From NCBI GenBank assembly GCA_963922455.1, contig CAWUIO010000070.1:1-34892 (forward strand): 34,892 bases of DNA, in the 5' to 3' direction. Below, piece by piece: positions 24,747-34,006 of the stretch (position 1 is the stretch's first letter; every line of letters starts with the position of its first letter). Below the pieces are notes generated by a model. The model was not told where the DNA came from. It did no database searches and saw only the letters and a list, made by a program, of their open reading frames with translations. Position numbers and translations under genes: made by a program. Source of the stretch: CAWUIO01 sp963922455. Its GTDB lineage: Bacteria; Bacteroidota; Bacteroidia; Cytophagales; Microscillaceae.

Positions 24747-25565
24747 ATGAAAGTTACGGTCTTGGGAAGTGGTACCTCACAAGGGGTGCCGGTTATTGCT
24801 TGTGATTGTGCCGTGTGCCGCTCGGTAGATTTTAGGGACCAACGCCTTCGCCCTTCCGTACACATCGAGGTAGATGATTTGAGCTTAGTCATCGATACGG
24901 GGCCTGACTTTCGTACGCAAATGCTACGGGCGGGCATTAAAAAGTTGGATGCCGTTTTGTACACCCACCAGCACAAAGACCACACGGCCGGGATGGACGA
25001 CCTACGCTCGTTTAACTTCAAGCAACAAAGAGATATGCCAATCAATGGCCGCAAACCGGTCATTGATCAGTTGAAGCAGGAGTTTGCCTATATCTTTGTC
25101 GATAAGCAATTTAAGTATCCGGGGGTACTAAGTGTCGATGTAAATCATATTGAAAACAAGCCCTTTTTTATCGGAGAGACCGAGATCATACCGATCGATG
25201 TCTTGCACTACAAACTTCCCGTCTTCGGTTTTCGCGTAAAGGATTTCTCCTACGTTACCGATGTGAGTTATATCCCCGAGGCTGAATTAGAGAAAATGAA
25301 AGGAACCCGCTACCTAATTTTGGATGCCTTGCAAAAAACCGATCATATTTCACACTTTACCTTAAACCAGGCCATAGAAATTGCCCAAATCATCCAACCG
25401 GAAAAAGCCTTTTTTACCCATATCAGTCACAAAATGGGCAAGCATGCCCAGGTAGAGGAAGAGCTCCCCGAAAATATTCACCTCTCCTATGACGGATTGG
25501 TCTTGGAATGGGATGAAACCGTGCCCTATCAGGTCCCGGAATCAACCAGGGCTATCCAATCGTAA
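24747..25565 (+). CDS. MBL-fold metallo-hydrolase, PhnP-like
   Basis: A 272-residue metallo-beta-lactamase-fold phosphodiesterase-type protein. GSGTSQGVPVIACDCAVCRS (8-27) carries the three cysteines Cys19, Cys21 and Cys24 that in PhnP bind an extra structural zinc. The metal motif is His74-x-His76-x-Asp78-His79 (THQHKDHTAGMDDL). Later metal ligands are in YVTDVSYI (Asp) and THISHKMGKH. PhnP itself cleaves cyclic ribose phosphates in phosphonate use, but no phn genes are present here, so the substrate is unknown. Length is typical for the group. Confidence 0.88.
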   Translation: MKVTVLGSGTSQGVPVIACDCAVCRSVDFRDQRLRPSVHIEVDDLSLVIDTGPDFRTQMLRAGIKKLDAVLYTHQHKDHTAGMDDLRSFNFKQQRDMPINGRKPVIDQLKQEFAYIFVDKQFKYPGVLSVDVNHIENKPFFIGETEIIPIDVLHYKLPVFGFRVKDFSYVTDVSYIPEAELEKMKGTRYLILDALQKTDHISHFTLNQAIEIAQIIQPEKAFFTHISHKMGKHAQVEEELPENIHLSYDGLVLEWDETVPYQVPESTRAIQS

Positions 25566-25579
25566 TCATTTTTTTACCT

Positions 25580-25695
25580 GGGGCTTGCCTGCGCTCAATA
25601 AATCAGTGCCACGTAAAAAAAACGCTAGCTGCGCAGGCCGGGCAAGAAGATTTTTCCTTGCTTAAAACGATAGGCTAATGCGCGGACAAGCCCCC
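25580..25695. repeat. Short repeat copy F with terminal inverted repeats
   Basis: GGGGCTTGCCTGCGC (25580-25594) and GCGCGGACAAGCCCC (25680-25694) are near-perfect inverted ends. A third, inner end-like block GCGCAGGCCGGGCAAG lies at 25631-25646. The CTACTCGC core found in copies A-D is missing. It fills the gap between the convergent metallo-hydrolase and adhesin genes, with an end next to each stop codon. It may represent two nested or fused end fragments. Confidence 0.75.
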
Positions 25696-25714
25696 AATCT
25701 AATTTTCTAGCCTA

Positions 25715-28700
25715 TTATTCCCGTATAATTTTCAGTACCTGCATACCCGTTGAAGATTGGATCAAGAGCACATACAAACCGGCCGGTTCTTGTTCTAAGC
25801 GCTCAGCCAGGACCCGGTTTACCTCGGCAATGTCGCCTTCCCAAGCAGCCAGCGACCTACCATCTCCCCGGAATAAACGAAGAGATAAGTCTTCTGATAG
25901 GTCAGAACCAGGTACTCGGCTGAGGGATACCTTTTGCTGACGAATCGAAGGATTAGGGTAAGCGATAAAGTGCTCCCGTCCAAAAGGTGGTACAAAACGT
26001 ACCGGACTGTAATTTATCTCCCCATCGTCTTTGAGAATTTTGATCCGGTAGTAAACGGCATCGGGCTCCGGTTGGTCTTCATAGGTATAGGTAGAAGTGC
26101 GACGATTGGCTTCTAGCCTACTAACGGGGGGCAATTGCAGTAGGGATTCAAACTGGATGCCATTCAAACTTTTCTGTATCTCATAGTAGGCCACCCCCGA
26201 TTCTTGCTCAATAGACCAACTCAAAAGAATACTAGTCTCACTTTGACGACGGGCTAAAAAGCTTTGCAGCTCCAAAGGAAGGGGCAAATCAAATTGTCCT
26301 AAAGTCCAGACCGAAAACTGGGGAATGCTGTCCCGTCTCACCCAGTTTTGGACAATATCCACCTCATCGGGGAAGTAAGGGTCCCAATCGGAGCCGGTAA
26401 AACGGTACATAGAGAGCTTGTCCTCCTGGTAACCTTGTAGTTCTGTATCCAGGTATTTTAGTTCTAAAGTCGCATCTAAGTCGTCATTCACCCCATTTAT
26501 GTGAATGTCGTAATATCTATCGATACCTAAGTTGGTAATACCCTGGCGAATGTGTCCCCGGCGCACGCGTAGACTATTCACGTCACTCACATTGCCTATC
26601 GTAACGCGGGCCCCTAAATTACCTACATTGATCCCATTGCTTAGGGAATCCTTGATGGATATTTCGGCCTCAATATAACCAGGCCCACCAGTTATGGCCT
26701 GTCCTTCGGCTTCGTTTTCTACCCGCCCGGTACGTCCCAGGAAGATAATTTCTTTATTGAGGTTTAAATTTCCGTTTTCAAAACGAAGGATATTACGCAC
26801 TGGCAGCGTTCTTCTCATAGATATGCCTCCCGGATTGTCGATGACCAGATTTCGGAATGAACCAATATGTCCGTTTATTTCTTGTAAGGTATCACCATTG
26901 TACACGACAGTCCCTTTAAAGTCGGTAGTCCCGGGGCCCAGAAAAATACCAGCAATTTGCAAAGTATCCGTACTATCCACAGTCAAACTGGTAAAGTCTT
27001 CAAGATCCAAATCGCGGACCTGAGAGCTTATGCCTCCCGTCAGGATAGGATCAAAGGCAGTTTGCTCGATAATCACATCTATATCCCGGTTATTGGGAAC
27101 GGCTTCTGGGATCCAGTTTAGTGGATTGCTCCAGTCATCATCCACCGGATTACGCCAGACATAGGGGATGTTGACCCGTTCTGGGCTTAGCACCGAACTG
27201 GCCGGATTAAACAACGTGAAGTTACCACTTACTGCTCCCTCTGGAATTCGCACGAGGATTCTGCGGGTGTTCCGAATGATGACATCCGTAGCAGAAATGG
27301 AATCTACCAAAGCCGGGAATTTTACATCTAGAGTGGCAATTAAATGCTCACCCACGATGGTCAACCAGGTGCCTGGCCTGCCTTCTTCGGGAGTAAGCGA
27401 AGTCAGTACAGGAGGCAGGGTTGGTTCAACGGTAAAGTTTGGAATATCCACCGTACCTCCCCGCGTAGTGATTCGGATGGTTCCGGTAGCTAGAGGGGCG
27501 CTTAAAGGTACGATTACCGTCAAATTGGTAGAACTATTTTCGGTATACGTTGCCGGAATTGTATCAAAGAAGGTGATAGATAAGATCTCAACTAAGTTCA
27601 AGCCATTTACGCTAATACGGGTACCTACTGGCCCATTGCCTGGGCTAGATGAATTCACAACCGGTGGTGGTGGTAATACGATCAAATCATCTGTACTTTC
27701 ATCCCTACCGCCCAAGGTGCGGACTTCAATTTTGCCGGATCGGCCTCCTTGGGGAATGGTAAAGTTTAATTCTGTGGCAGAAATCACATTGACTCCAGAA
27801 ATTTGCACACCGTTGAGTCGGACTTCGGTTTCTCCGGGGAGGTAGTTTTGTCCGATCAGGGTAATCAATCCTCCTTCATTATCGGCTTTGGGGTTAAAAT
27901 CGCTAATGACCGGGGCGGGCACATACTCAAAAAGTGCCGAGCTGGTGTCAGACTGTACCAAATCGGCATTGTTTACCACGCGTATTTCTCCGCTAGAACC
28001 ATTTCCTACTGTAGCGCGCACCCGGGTGGGGCTAAGTACCTCTATATTGGAGGCAGGTGTGATACCAAAAAACACCTCTATATTACTGCTAGTCTCAAAG
28101 TTTGCCCCATTGATTGTAATGTCGGCCCCGGTACCTGCCCGATCTGGGCTAAAATCTCGTATAGAAGGTATCACGGTGAAGGAGTTAGGGCTAGTACCCA
28201 TCCCCCCCACGGCTTCTACTTCTATAAAACCATTACGGGCCTGAGGGGGTACCAAGAGGGTGATCTCGGTACCCGTATCATTTACTTCAAAAACCGTTTG
28301 GGAGCTTGTACCAAAGCGTACGGAGCTAAGCTCTAAAAAGAATTTTCCGTAAATCGTAATTTCTGTACCCAAACCGCCCATTCCCGGGCTAACCGAATCA
28401 ATCACCGGAGGAGGTACAAAGGTGATAGAATCTAGGCTTACCGCATCTCCATCGGTAGCCAGAAGGGTGATGGGCACTTTGATTATCGTATCGCCTAAGG
28501 AAGGCATGATAGCATCAAGCTCTGTACTATTTTGAAAATTAATGGCCTGGGCGGTATCTACACCAAATAAAACCTTATTGGCCTCGTCTACCCCGATAAA
28601 GTTGGTTCCGACAATTTTGACGGAGGTGCCAGCACCTACCACTCGGGGGCTAAAATCTTCTAGGCTAGGGATGACTGTAAAGTTTTCTAAAAGAAGGCCT

Positions 28701-31700
28701 CGGGTATCATCTTCCCCTCCCGGTGATTGGAAGAAGATACGCCCGGTTGTCCCATTGCGGGGTACTTGAAATTGTAAGGTATCATCACTGATTACTTCAA
28801 ACCCTCCTACGAGGCGACTATTTAAGGATACCTCCTTGGTATAGGTAAAGTATTGACCGACGATGGTAACTAAATCGCCAACCCGTCCACTGTCGGGATA
28901 AAATTGATCGATGCGAGGGGGCGGTATTATTTCGAGCGTATCTACACTGATATACTCTAAGGAATCTCCGGCAAAAATGCTCACTTTACCCAAACCAAAG
29001 GGGCTCGTGTCGCTTACTACCGCCCGAATACTGGTGCTATTTTCCACATTAAAGCGTTCGGCTGGGGTAGCCAACATATCTACCGAATAGGAATTGACTA
29101 AATTAACTCCCGAGATAATAATCGTACTCCCTCTCCCGGCCACCATGGGGTCAAAGCCCCGTAACTCAGGGATTACCTCAAAGAATGGCCCGTATTCTAA
29201 GCCCCCCCCCGTACGTACTTGTACCAAGCCATTGGTGGCATTTTCTGGTACAATTACCTGGATAGTATTGGCATCTAATACCTCAAACTGGATAGTGAGG
29301 CCATCATTAAATATGACCTCCTGCGCTCCCAGAAAATTCTCACCTGTGATAAGCACGGTATCACCGGCCCTCCCACGACGAATAGAAAGATCATTGATTA
29401 CAGGTTGGGGTATGTTGATAGTCAATTCCGTACGGCTTGTTCCGATGCCGAAATCATTGCTTAGCAGGATATTCCCCGTGGTAGCCAAATCGGGAACGAT
29501 AAAACGAAGACTGTCGTCTTCCAGGAAGAAAAAGGTACTGGCCGCGGCTGTGTTTACGACTACGGAGTTGGTACCGGTAAAACTATACCCCGTCACGGTT
29601 ATAGTATCGCGTAGTTGGGCTACGGAGGGTTCAAAATCTAAAATAACGGGTACATCCGAAATAAAGGCCCCTGATTCGTATGCGCCTATATCCCGGGTAT
29701 TTACGGGGGGCAATCCCCTTTGATCTTGGGAGGCCGCATTTAAATCGCCATTGTCTACGGCGTCACTGGCCAAACCAATTTCAATCGTTTGGGTAGGGCC
29801 TCCATTATTGGCCAATACCCTCAATCGAGGATCCAGCAAACTAATTACTCCCGGAACAATAACATCCGGGTTGTTATTCCAGGGGTTCAATTCGGGGTAT
29901 TGTAGGTTAGCATTTCCGGTAAGATTGGCCAAACCACTGTATTGTTGGCCTTCAAAAGGAAATTCTGATTCGTTTTCTGAGAGGATGGTATTGGTGATTT
30001 GTAGATTCTGATTAGCTGCTGCATAAATTCCTCCCGCGTAGTGAGCCGAAATATTTTGGACAATGGTAGAATTATTTACCCAGTAATTACCCGAATAGGA
30101 TACCAGTGGGAAGCCAATCGCTCCCCCCAGGGCGCTGGTTACCTTATTTACTTCATTGCGATAAAAGGTGCTATTAGCAATCAGTACCGTTCCATCGGCA
30201 GCCGCTGCAATACCCCCACCTAAATTTTGGGCTATATTCCCCTCAAAGGTAGAAGCTAAAACCCGTAAGTTATTGGCCGGGTCATTGGTATTGCCTTGGG
30301 ATAACTCTTCTTCAAAAAAGATCCCCCCGCCTTGGCCATTGCCACTGGCAGATATCTGATTACGTTCAAAAGTACACCGGTCTATCAAAGCACTATTCCT
30401 TCGGGCATCGGCAAAAGTTGTATAAACACCTGCTCCGTGGCTATTGGATTGATTTGCCCGGACCCTTGTACCACAAAGGATAAATTCATGGTCTTGGGCC
30501 AAAGTGGGATCCCAGGCATCTAAACCGTTAATAAATAAGGCCCCTCCTTTTCCACTTCGGAAAGCTTCGGGCCCAATAGCCCAATTACTGTCTAAAATAG
30601 TATTGTAAATTTCCAATTGGCTACCCTCGACCGCAATAGCTCCTCCTGAGTTGGCCGAATTAAGATAAAAAACCGATTCACTTACTATAAACTCTTGTAA
30701 GCGGTAGGCATAAACGGCCCCTCCATTTCTCCCTTCTTGGTCGGGACGGCTTACCGCATTATTCTCGAAAGTTGTGTTGAATAGGTAAAGCTGCCCTCCC
30801 CCATTACCGTCTACTTCGTTGCCTACTAGAATGGCTCCACCACTTTCTTGTATCGCCCCTCCGTTACTAGCGCTCCGGCCATTGATCAAACGTATATTTT
30901 GTAAGGAAAAACGTATTCCTTCGTTTACTCGCAATATTCGGCTGCTATGCTGAGCATCCAAGGTCACTAAACCTCCCCCATCCAGGACGGTCCCAGTCTC
31001 CGTCACAAGCAATTCTTCCGTAATAGGGATGCTAAGGGTATCTGGGCCACAATTACAAAAGATCTTGCCTCCAGTACTCAAAGCTGTGCGCAAAGCCGTC
31101 TCGGTACAGCTTTCGGGGCTACCATCTCCCACGATAATATCTACTTCATCCATGGATACCGGTAGACTTACCGGACGAATACAAGCCCCATCGGTAGGGG
31201 TAATCATGCTGGATATATTACTCCACTCCTCGTTTTCTCCCCCTCGGGCCCTGACCCGGTAGTAATAGGTAGTATTTAGTTCTAAATTTATATCTGAATA
31301 GGTTTCTACATTTTCCCCAACCTGATCTAAGTCTTGAAAATTAAACGGGTTTCCAATGGATCGTTGTATTAGAAAGCCGATCTCATTACTCGCATTATCC
31401 ACCCAAGTAAGATCAATCTGCCGCAAGCCGGCTGAGCTACTTACTAGGTTTTGGGGAGATTCTACCACGACCCCCAGGGTAGTGTACTCATAGGAACCAA
31501 TATCTTTATTGGTACCTGAACCGGCCCCTACATTGGCCCTTTGTACCCCCCGTACATCATTAGCCGGCCCAAAGGCATTGTCTCCGGCATCGATTGCGGG
31601 ACTGGTGGGAGCCAAGGCAAGACTTAGGTTGGGGCCTCCATTATCACGCAGAGGGCCAATTTGCGGATCTATGACGGTGATAGGGTCAGAGCAAAAATTA

Positions 31701-33001
31701 TCATTGGGGTGCCAGGGGTGTAGGCCTGGGTATTGGATGTTATGATGCCCTTGGAAACGATGGCGACAATTCTGGAGGATACCAAATGTATTGTTGGCTC
31801 GGTTGTAAGCGATGATACAGTTGATGAGGGTCATATTTTGATTACCAGAGATCCCTCCGCTGCTGCCATCTTGGGCTTCATTCCGAGCAATGGTACAGTT
31901 TAAAAATTCGAAGTAAGACATATTACAATGCACCCCGCCCCCTGTTCTGGCTTTATTTTCGGTGATGGTGCAGTTTTCCATCCGGGCCGAGGCTGCTTCT
32001 TCATTGCTACCCATCCAAATGGCCCCTCCAGTTTCAAGAGCTGTATTGTCATAAAAAAGGCAATTGGACATCAAAAATGTAATGTTATTAGGTTGTCCAT
32101 TACGTGGCCCCCCATCAAAGAAGAACCCTCCCCCATAGCGACGGGACCAGTTATTTCGGAAAGTACAACGATCTATAAAGATGTCATTATCATTATAAGC
32201 AAAGATGTAGGCCCCTCCCCCTCCGGCACTTTCTCCTTCTACCGCAGCTGCATTTTCTTCAAAATAAGAATTGACTAATCGGATACTGCCTCCCCCTCCT
32301 TCGGGGTCTAAGCGTCCACCATCTACCATGAGGGCGCCACCTGAGGCATCGGCGCCACCGGGTTTGGATGTAGTATTGCGGAAAAACCTACAATTGTCTA
32401 CATCTAAATTGGAGAGTACATTGTAAATGGCCCCTCCGTGTTTGTAAGCCTTGTTGTCATAAAAATCTGTGTCTACAATGCGGGCATCGCTCCTTAAACC
32501 TACATAGACTGCCCCTCCAAAACGTATGAGGGTCTGATTGTTTACAAAGGTACAGCCTTCAATATTTAGGCGCGCCAGGTTAGCGTATACTCCGCCACCT
32601 CCCACAATATTGATCAGGCCATTTTCTAAACGAAGGTTACGTAGGGTCAGCTCAGAATCTTGGTTGGCCAGTAATAATCGGAACTGTGGCGCATTGGGGT
32701 CGCGGATGATGGTAGCATTATTCCCCTCGATGATCAGGGTTTTTCCTCTTAGTTTTATCACAGAAGGAAGTCCAACCGGGCCTAAAACAATACCGTCTTG
32801 GACTACTTCATATACTTGTCTGAGGGTATACACTCCGTCAGGAAAGAGAAATATCGTATTGGTGCTGTCAGGATTGGTATTGGCTTGCTCCATTGCTTGG
32901 ATCAAGCCATTTACGTCGCCATTGGCAATATTAAAATCTTCGGCTCTAGTGGGAATACAGCTTAAGAAAATTAAGCTTAGGATAAGGTATGTGTGCCTCA
33001 T
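25715..33001 (-). CDS. Giant T9SS-secreted adhesin-like protein (beta-helices, FN3, 10 IPT/TIG)
   Basis: A 2428-residue extracellular protein with a signal peptide (1-20). A first right-handed parallel beta-helix (about 25-505) ends in a choice-of-anchor-Q-type motif (NGGPNLSLALAPTSPAIDAG...DIGSYE). An FN3 domain (about 509-600) follows. A second beta-helix (about 610-1105) ends the same way (NGGPTQTIEIGLASDAVDNG...DIGAYE). Next come ten IPT/TIG repeats of about 80 residues (about 1113-1945), with motifs such as FSPDRAGTGADITINGANF. A beta-rich region (about 1950-2330) carries the pre-CTD segment ELQSFLARRQSETSILLSW. The last 80 residues (AYPNPS...GLYVLLIQSSTGMQVLKI) form a type A T9SS sorting domain. 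It is probably cell-surface-anchored or released, for attachment or polysaccharide binding; no catalytic site was recognised. Confidence 0.9.
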   Translation of the reverse strand: MRHTYLILSLIFLSCIPTRAEDFNIANGDVNGLIQAMEQANTNPDSTNTIFLFPDGVYTLRQVYEVVQDGIVLGPVGLPSVIKLRGKTLIIEGNNATIIRDPNAPQFRLLLANQDSELTLRNLRLENGLINIVGGGGVYANLARLNIEGCTFVNNQTLIRFGGAVYVGLRSDARIVDTDFYDNKAYKHGGAIYNVLSNLDVDNCRFFRNTTSKPGGADASGGALMVDGGRLDPEGGGGSIRLVNSYFEENAAAVEGESAGGGGAYIFAYNDNDIFIDRCTFRNNWSRRYGGGFFFDGGPRNGQPNNITFLMSNCLFYDNTALETGGAIWMGSNEEAASARMENCTITENKARTGGGVHCNMSYFEFLNCTIARNEAQDGSSGGISGNQNMTLINCIIAYNRANNTFGILQNCRHRFQGHHNIQYPGLHPWHPNDNFCSDPITVIDPQIGPLRDNGGPNLSLALAPTSPAIDAGDNAFGPANDVRGVQRANVGAGSGTNKDIGSYEYTTLGVVVESPQNLVSSSAGLRQIDLTWVDNASNEIGFLIQRSIGNPFNFQDLDQVGENVETYSDINLELNTTYYYRVRARGGENEEWSNISSMITPTDGACIRPVSLPVSMDEVDIIVGDGSPESCTETALRTALSTGGKIFCNCGPDTLSIPITEELLVTETGTVLDGGGLVTLDAQHSSRILRVNEGIRFSLQNIRLINGRSASNGGAIQESGGAILVGNEVDGNGGGQLYLFNTTFENNAVSRPDQEGRNGGAVYAYRLQEFIVSESVFYLNSANSGGAIAVEGSQLEIYNTILDSNWAIGPEAFRSGKGGALFINGLDAWDPTLAQDHEFILCGTRVRANQSNSHGAGVYTTFADARRNSALIDRCTFERNQISASGNGQGGGIFFEEELSQGNTNDPANNLRVLASTFEGNIAQNLGGGIAAAADGTVLIANSTFYRNEVNKVTSALGGAIGFPLVSYSGNYWVNNSTIVQNISAHYAGGIYAAANQNLQITNTILSENESEFPFEGQQYSGLANLTGNANLQYPELNPWNNNPDVIVPGVISLLDPRLRVLANNGGPTQTIEIGLASDAVDNGDLNAASQDQRGLPPVNTRDIGAYESGAFISDVPVILDFEPSVAQLRDTITVTGYSFTGTNSVVVNTAAASTFFFLEDDSLRFIVPDLATTGNILLSNDFGIGTSRTELTINIPQPVINDLSIRRGRAGDTVLITGENFLGAQEVIFNDGLTIQFEVLDANTIQVIVPENATNGLVQVRTGGGLEYGPFFEVIPELRGFDPMVAGRGSTIIISGVNLVNSYSVDMLATPAERFNVENSTSIRAVVSDTSPFGLGKVSIFAGDSLEYISVDTLEIIPPPRIDQFYPDSGRVGDLVTIVGQYFTYTKEVSLNSRLVGGFEVISDDTLQFQVPRNGTTGRIFFQSPGGEDDTRGLLLENFTVIPSLEDFSPRVVGAGTSVKIVGTNFIGVDEANKVLFGVDTAQAINFQNSTELDAIMPSLGDTIIKVPITLLATDGDAVSLDSITFVPPPVIDSVSPGMGGLGTEITIYGKFFLELSSVRFGTSSQTVFEVNDTGTEITLLVPPQARNGFIEVEAVGGMGTSPNSFTVIPSIRDFSPDRAGTGADITINGANFETSSNIEVFFGITPASNIEVLSPTRVRATVGNGSSGEIRVVNNADLVQSDTSSALFEYVPAPVISDFNPKADNEGGLITLIGQNYLPGETEVRLNGVQISGVNVISATELNFTIPQGGRSGKIEVRTLGGRDESTDDLIVLPPPPVVNSSSPGNGPVGTRISVNGLNLVEILSITFFDTIPATYTENSSTNLTVIVPLSAPLATGTIRITTRGGTVDIPNFTVEPTLPPVLTSLTPEEGRPGTWLTIVGEHLIATLDVKFPALVDSISATDVIIRNTRRILVRIPEGAVSGNFTLFNPASSVLSPERVNIPYVWRNPVDDDWSNPLNWIPEAVPNNRDIDVIIEQTAFDPILTGGISSQVRDLDLEDFTSLTVDSTDTLQIAGIFLGPGTTDFKGTVVYNGDTLQEINGHIGSFRNLVIDNPGGISMRRTLPVRNILRFENGNLNLNKEIIFLGRTGRVENEAEGQAITGGPGYIEAEISIKDSLSNGINVGNLGARVTIGNVSDVNSLRVRRGHIRQGITNLGIDRYYDIHINGVNDDLDATLELKYLDTELQGYQEDKLSMYRFTGSDWDPYFPDEVDIVQNWVRRDSIPQFSVWTLGQFDLPLPLELQSFLARRQSETSILLSWSIEQESGVAYYEIQKSLNGIQFESLLQLPPVSRLEANRRTSTYTYEDQPEPDAVYYRIKILKDDGEINYSPVRFVPPFGREHFIAYPNPSIRQQKVSLSRVPGSDLSEDLSLRLFRGDGRSLAAWEGDIAEVNRVLAERLEQEPAGLYVLLIQSSTGMQVLKIIRE

Positions 33002-33048
33002 GGTTTTAAAGTGTAAACTTCGGGTGGTTGCTTGTTGATATAATTATT

Positions 33049-33056
33049 CAAAATTA
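33049..33056 (-). promoter_or_regulatory. -7 element (TAATTTTG) of the adhesin gene
   Basis: On the minus strand this matches TAnnTTTG exactly, 47 bases before the ATG at 33001. No clear -33 TTTG is seen at the usual distance. Confidence 0.4.
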
Positions 33057-33355
33057 AGGCCTAATCTCCATATTTTAAATTTTGCCGGGTTATTAAATCG
33101 TTATGATAAGCTATTTAGCAGGCTTAGCAAGACAATTAACTTCTAAAATTGAAGGATTCCCGGATATTAAGCCCGTTTAACGTATGTTTATATCTTTAAT
33201 TATTTGATTAAATCTAATGATTGGGCAGGTCTTTGCTATGTTTTGTCGTTTTAAAAAACAAATCCACTAAGAATAGGGATAAAAAAGTAGGGACAGACCC
33301 CTGAATAAATTAGCAATCATGCTCGCAGTATCCTACCCACAACGTTCACTTCTTC
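33057..33355. other. AT-rich gap with no recognised feature
   Basis: Between the adhesin promoter and repeat copy D I see no supported ORF, no RNA gene and no strong hairpin. It probably holds the upstream control region of the adhesin. Confidence 0.4.
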
Positions 33356-33492
33356 TTTTTTGGCTGAGGGATAGAGCGGCATGTTTGAGCTCGTGTAGGC
33401 CTGGCGGGGAGAGGCAGCGAGTAGCGAAAGCCCGACCCCGGCAGCACGTATTGCCTACTGAAAAGCCCTAGGCCAAAAACGGGGGCAGCCCC
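33356..33492 (-). repeat. Dispersed GC-rich repeat, copy D
   Basis: On the minus strand it starts directly after the small basic protein gene with GGGGCTGCCCCCG (33492 to 33480), then CCGGGGTCGGGCTTTCGCTA, CTCGCTGCC, CTACACGAGCTCAAACATGC and CTCTATCCCTCAGCCA. It follows copy B closely, including the CACGAGCTCAAACA segment. Sense orientation relative to the gene it follows. Confidence 0.8.
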
Positions 33493-33493
33493 A

Positions 33494-33865
33494 TTACCAT
33501 CTGTTCTTGAGTCGTTTTTTACGTTTACGGTTTCCTTTACGCTGTCTTTTGGCAGCGGGGGTAAGCCCTTCCCGGCCTTTGCGATACTTTTGGTGGGCCT
33601 GTTCTTGCCGGAGGCTTTCGGCAGATAATTGGGCGGATGCTTTGGGGATGTTGGCTTTACGCTCCTTCCGGCTAATTTTTTCTTTGGCTTGTTTTTTCTC
33701 TTTGCGGTCTTCTTTCTGGGACTTGCGCTCTTGCTTTAGGCGTTGTTTTTCAAATTTGATTCGCTCTCGGTTGGTTTCTTCCATGGAAGACTGGGCGGAA
33801 AGCGAGGGGTTACAAAGTAAGCTAAGCCCTACATAAAGGCCAAGCCAGGTGAATATTTTGTTCAT
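33494..33865 (-). CDS. Small secreted, highly basic helical protein
   Basis: From the chosen ATG (MNKIFTW) it has 123 residues. I prefer this start over one ten codons upstream because it gives a proper signal peptide (hydrophobic WLGLYVGLSLL, likely cleavage after SLSAQ). The mature part (about 95 residues) is dominated by Lys, Arg, Glu and Gln. It has a predicted charged coiled coil (RIKFEKQRLKQERKSQKEDR) and a very basic end (LTPAAKRQRKGNRKRKKRLK). No domain was recognised. Possible roles include binding acidic polymers at the cell surface. Repeat copy D follows its stop at once. Confidence 0.65.
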   Translation of the reverse strand: MNKIFTWLGLYVGLSLLCNPSLSAQSSMEETNRERIKFEKQRLKQERKSQKEDRKEKKQAKEKISRKERKANIPKASAQLSAESLRQEQAHQKYRKGREGLTPAAKRQRKGNRKRKKRLKNRW

Positions 33866-33967
33866 AGGGCTTTGGGATCCTGTTTTGCTATGCAACGAAA
33901 CAGAAGGACAAAATATTCCATTTTATTTTATGAAAATAAAATTTTTAATAAAGCAAGGGAAAATCTA

Positions 33968-33975
33968 TAAATTTG
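33968..33975 (+). promoter_or_regulatory. -7 element (TAAATTTG) of the SDR gene
   Basis: Exact TAnnTTTG match, 31 bases before the ATG at 34007. Confidence 0.45.
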
Positions 33976-34006
33976 ACAAGTACGTATCAAATAAGTTAAA
34001 TTTACT

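Noticed and set aside
26694..30523. Plus-strand ORFs of 60-225 codons opposite the adhesin gene
   Set aside because: They are antisense shadows of the repeat-rich adhesin; composition reflects the reverse of Thr/Val/Gly-rich codons and no domain is visible.
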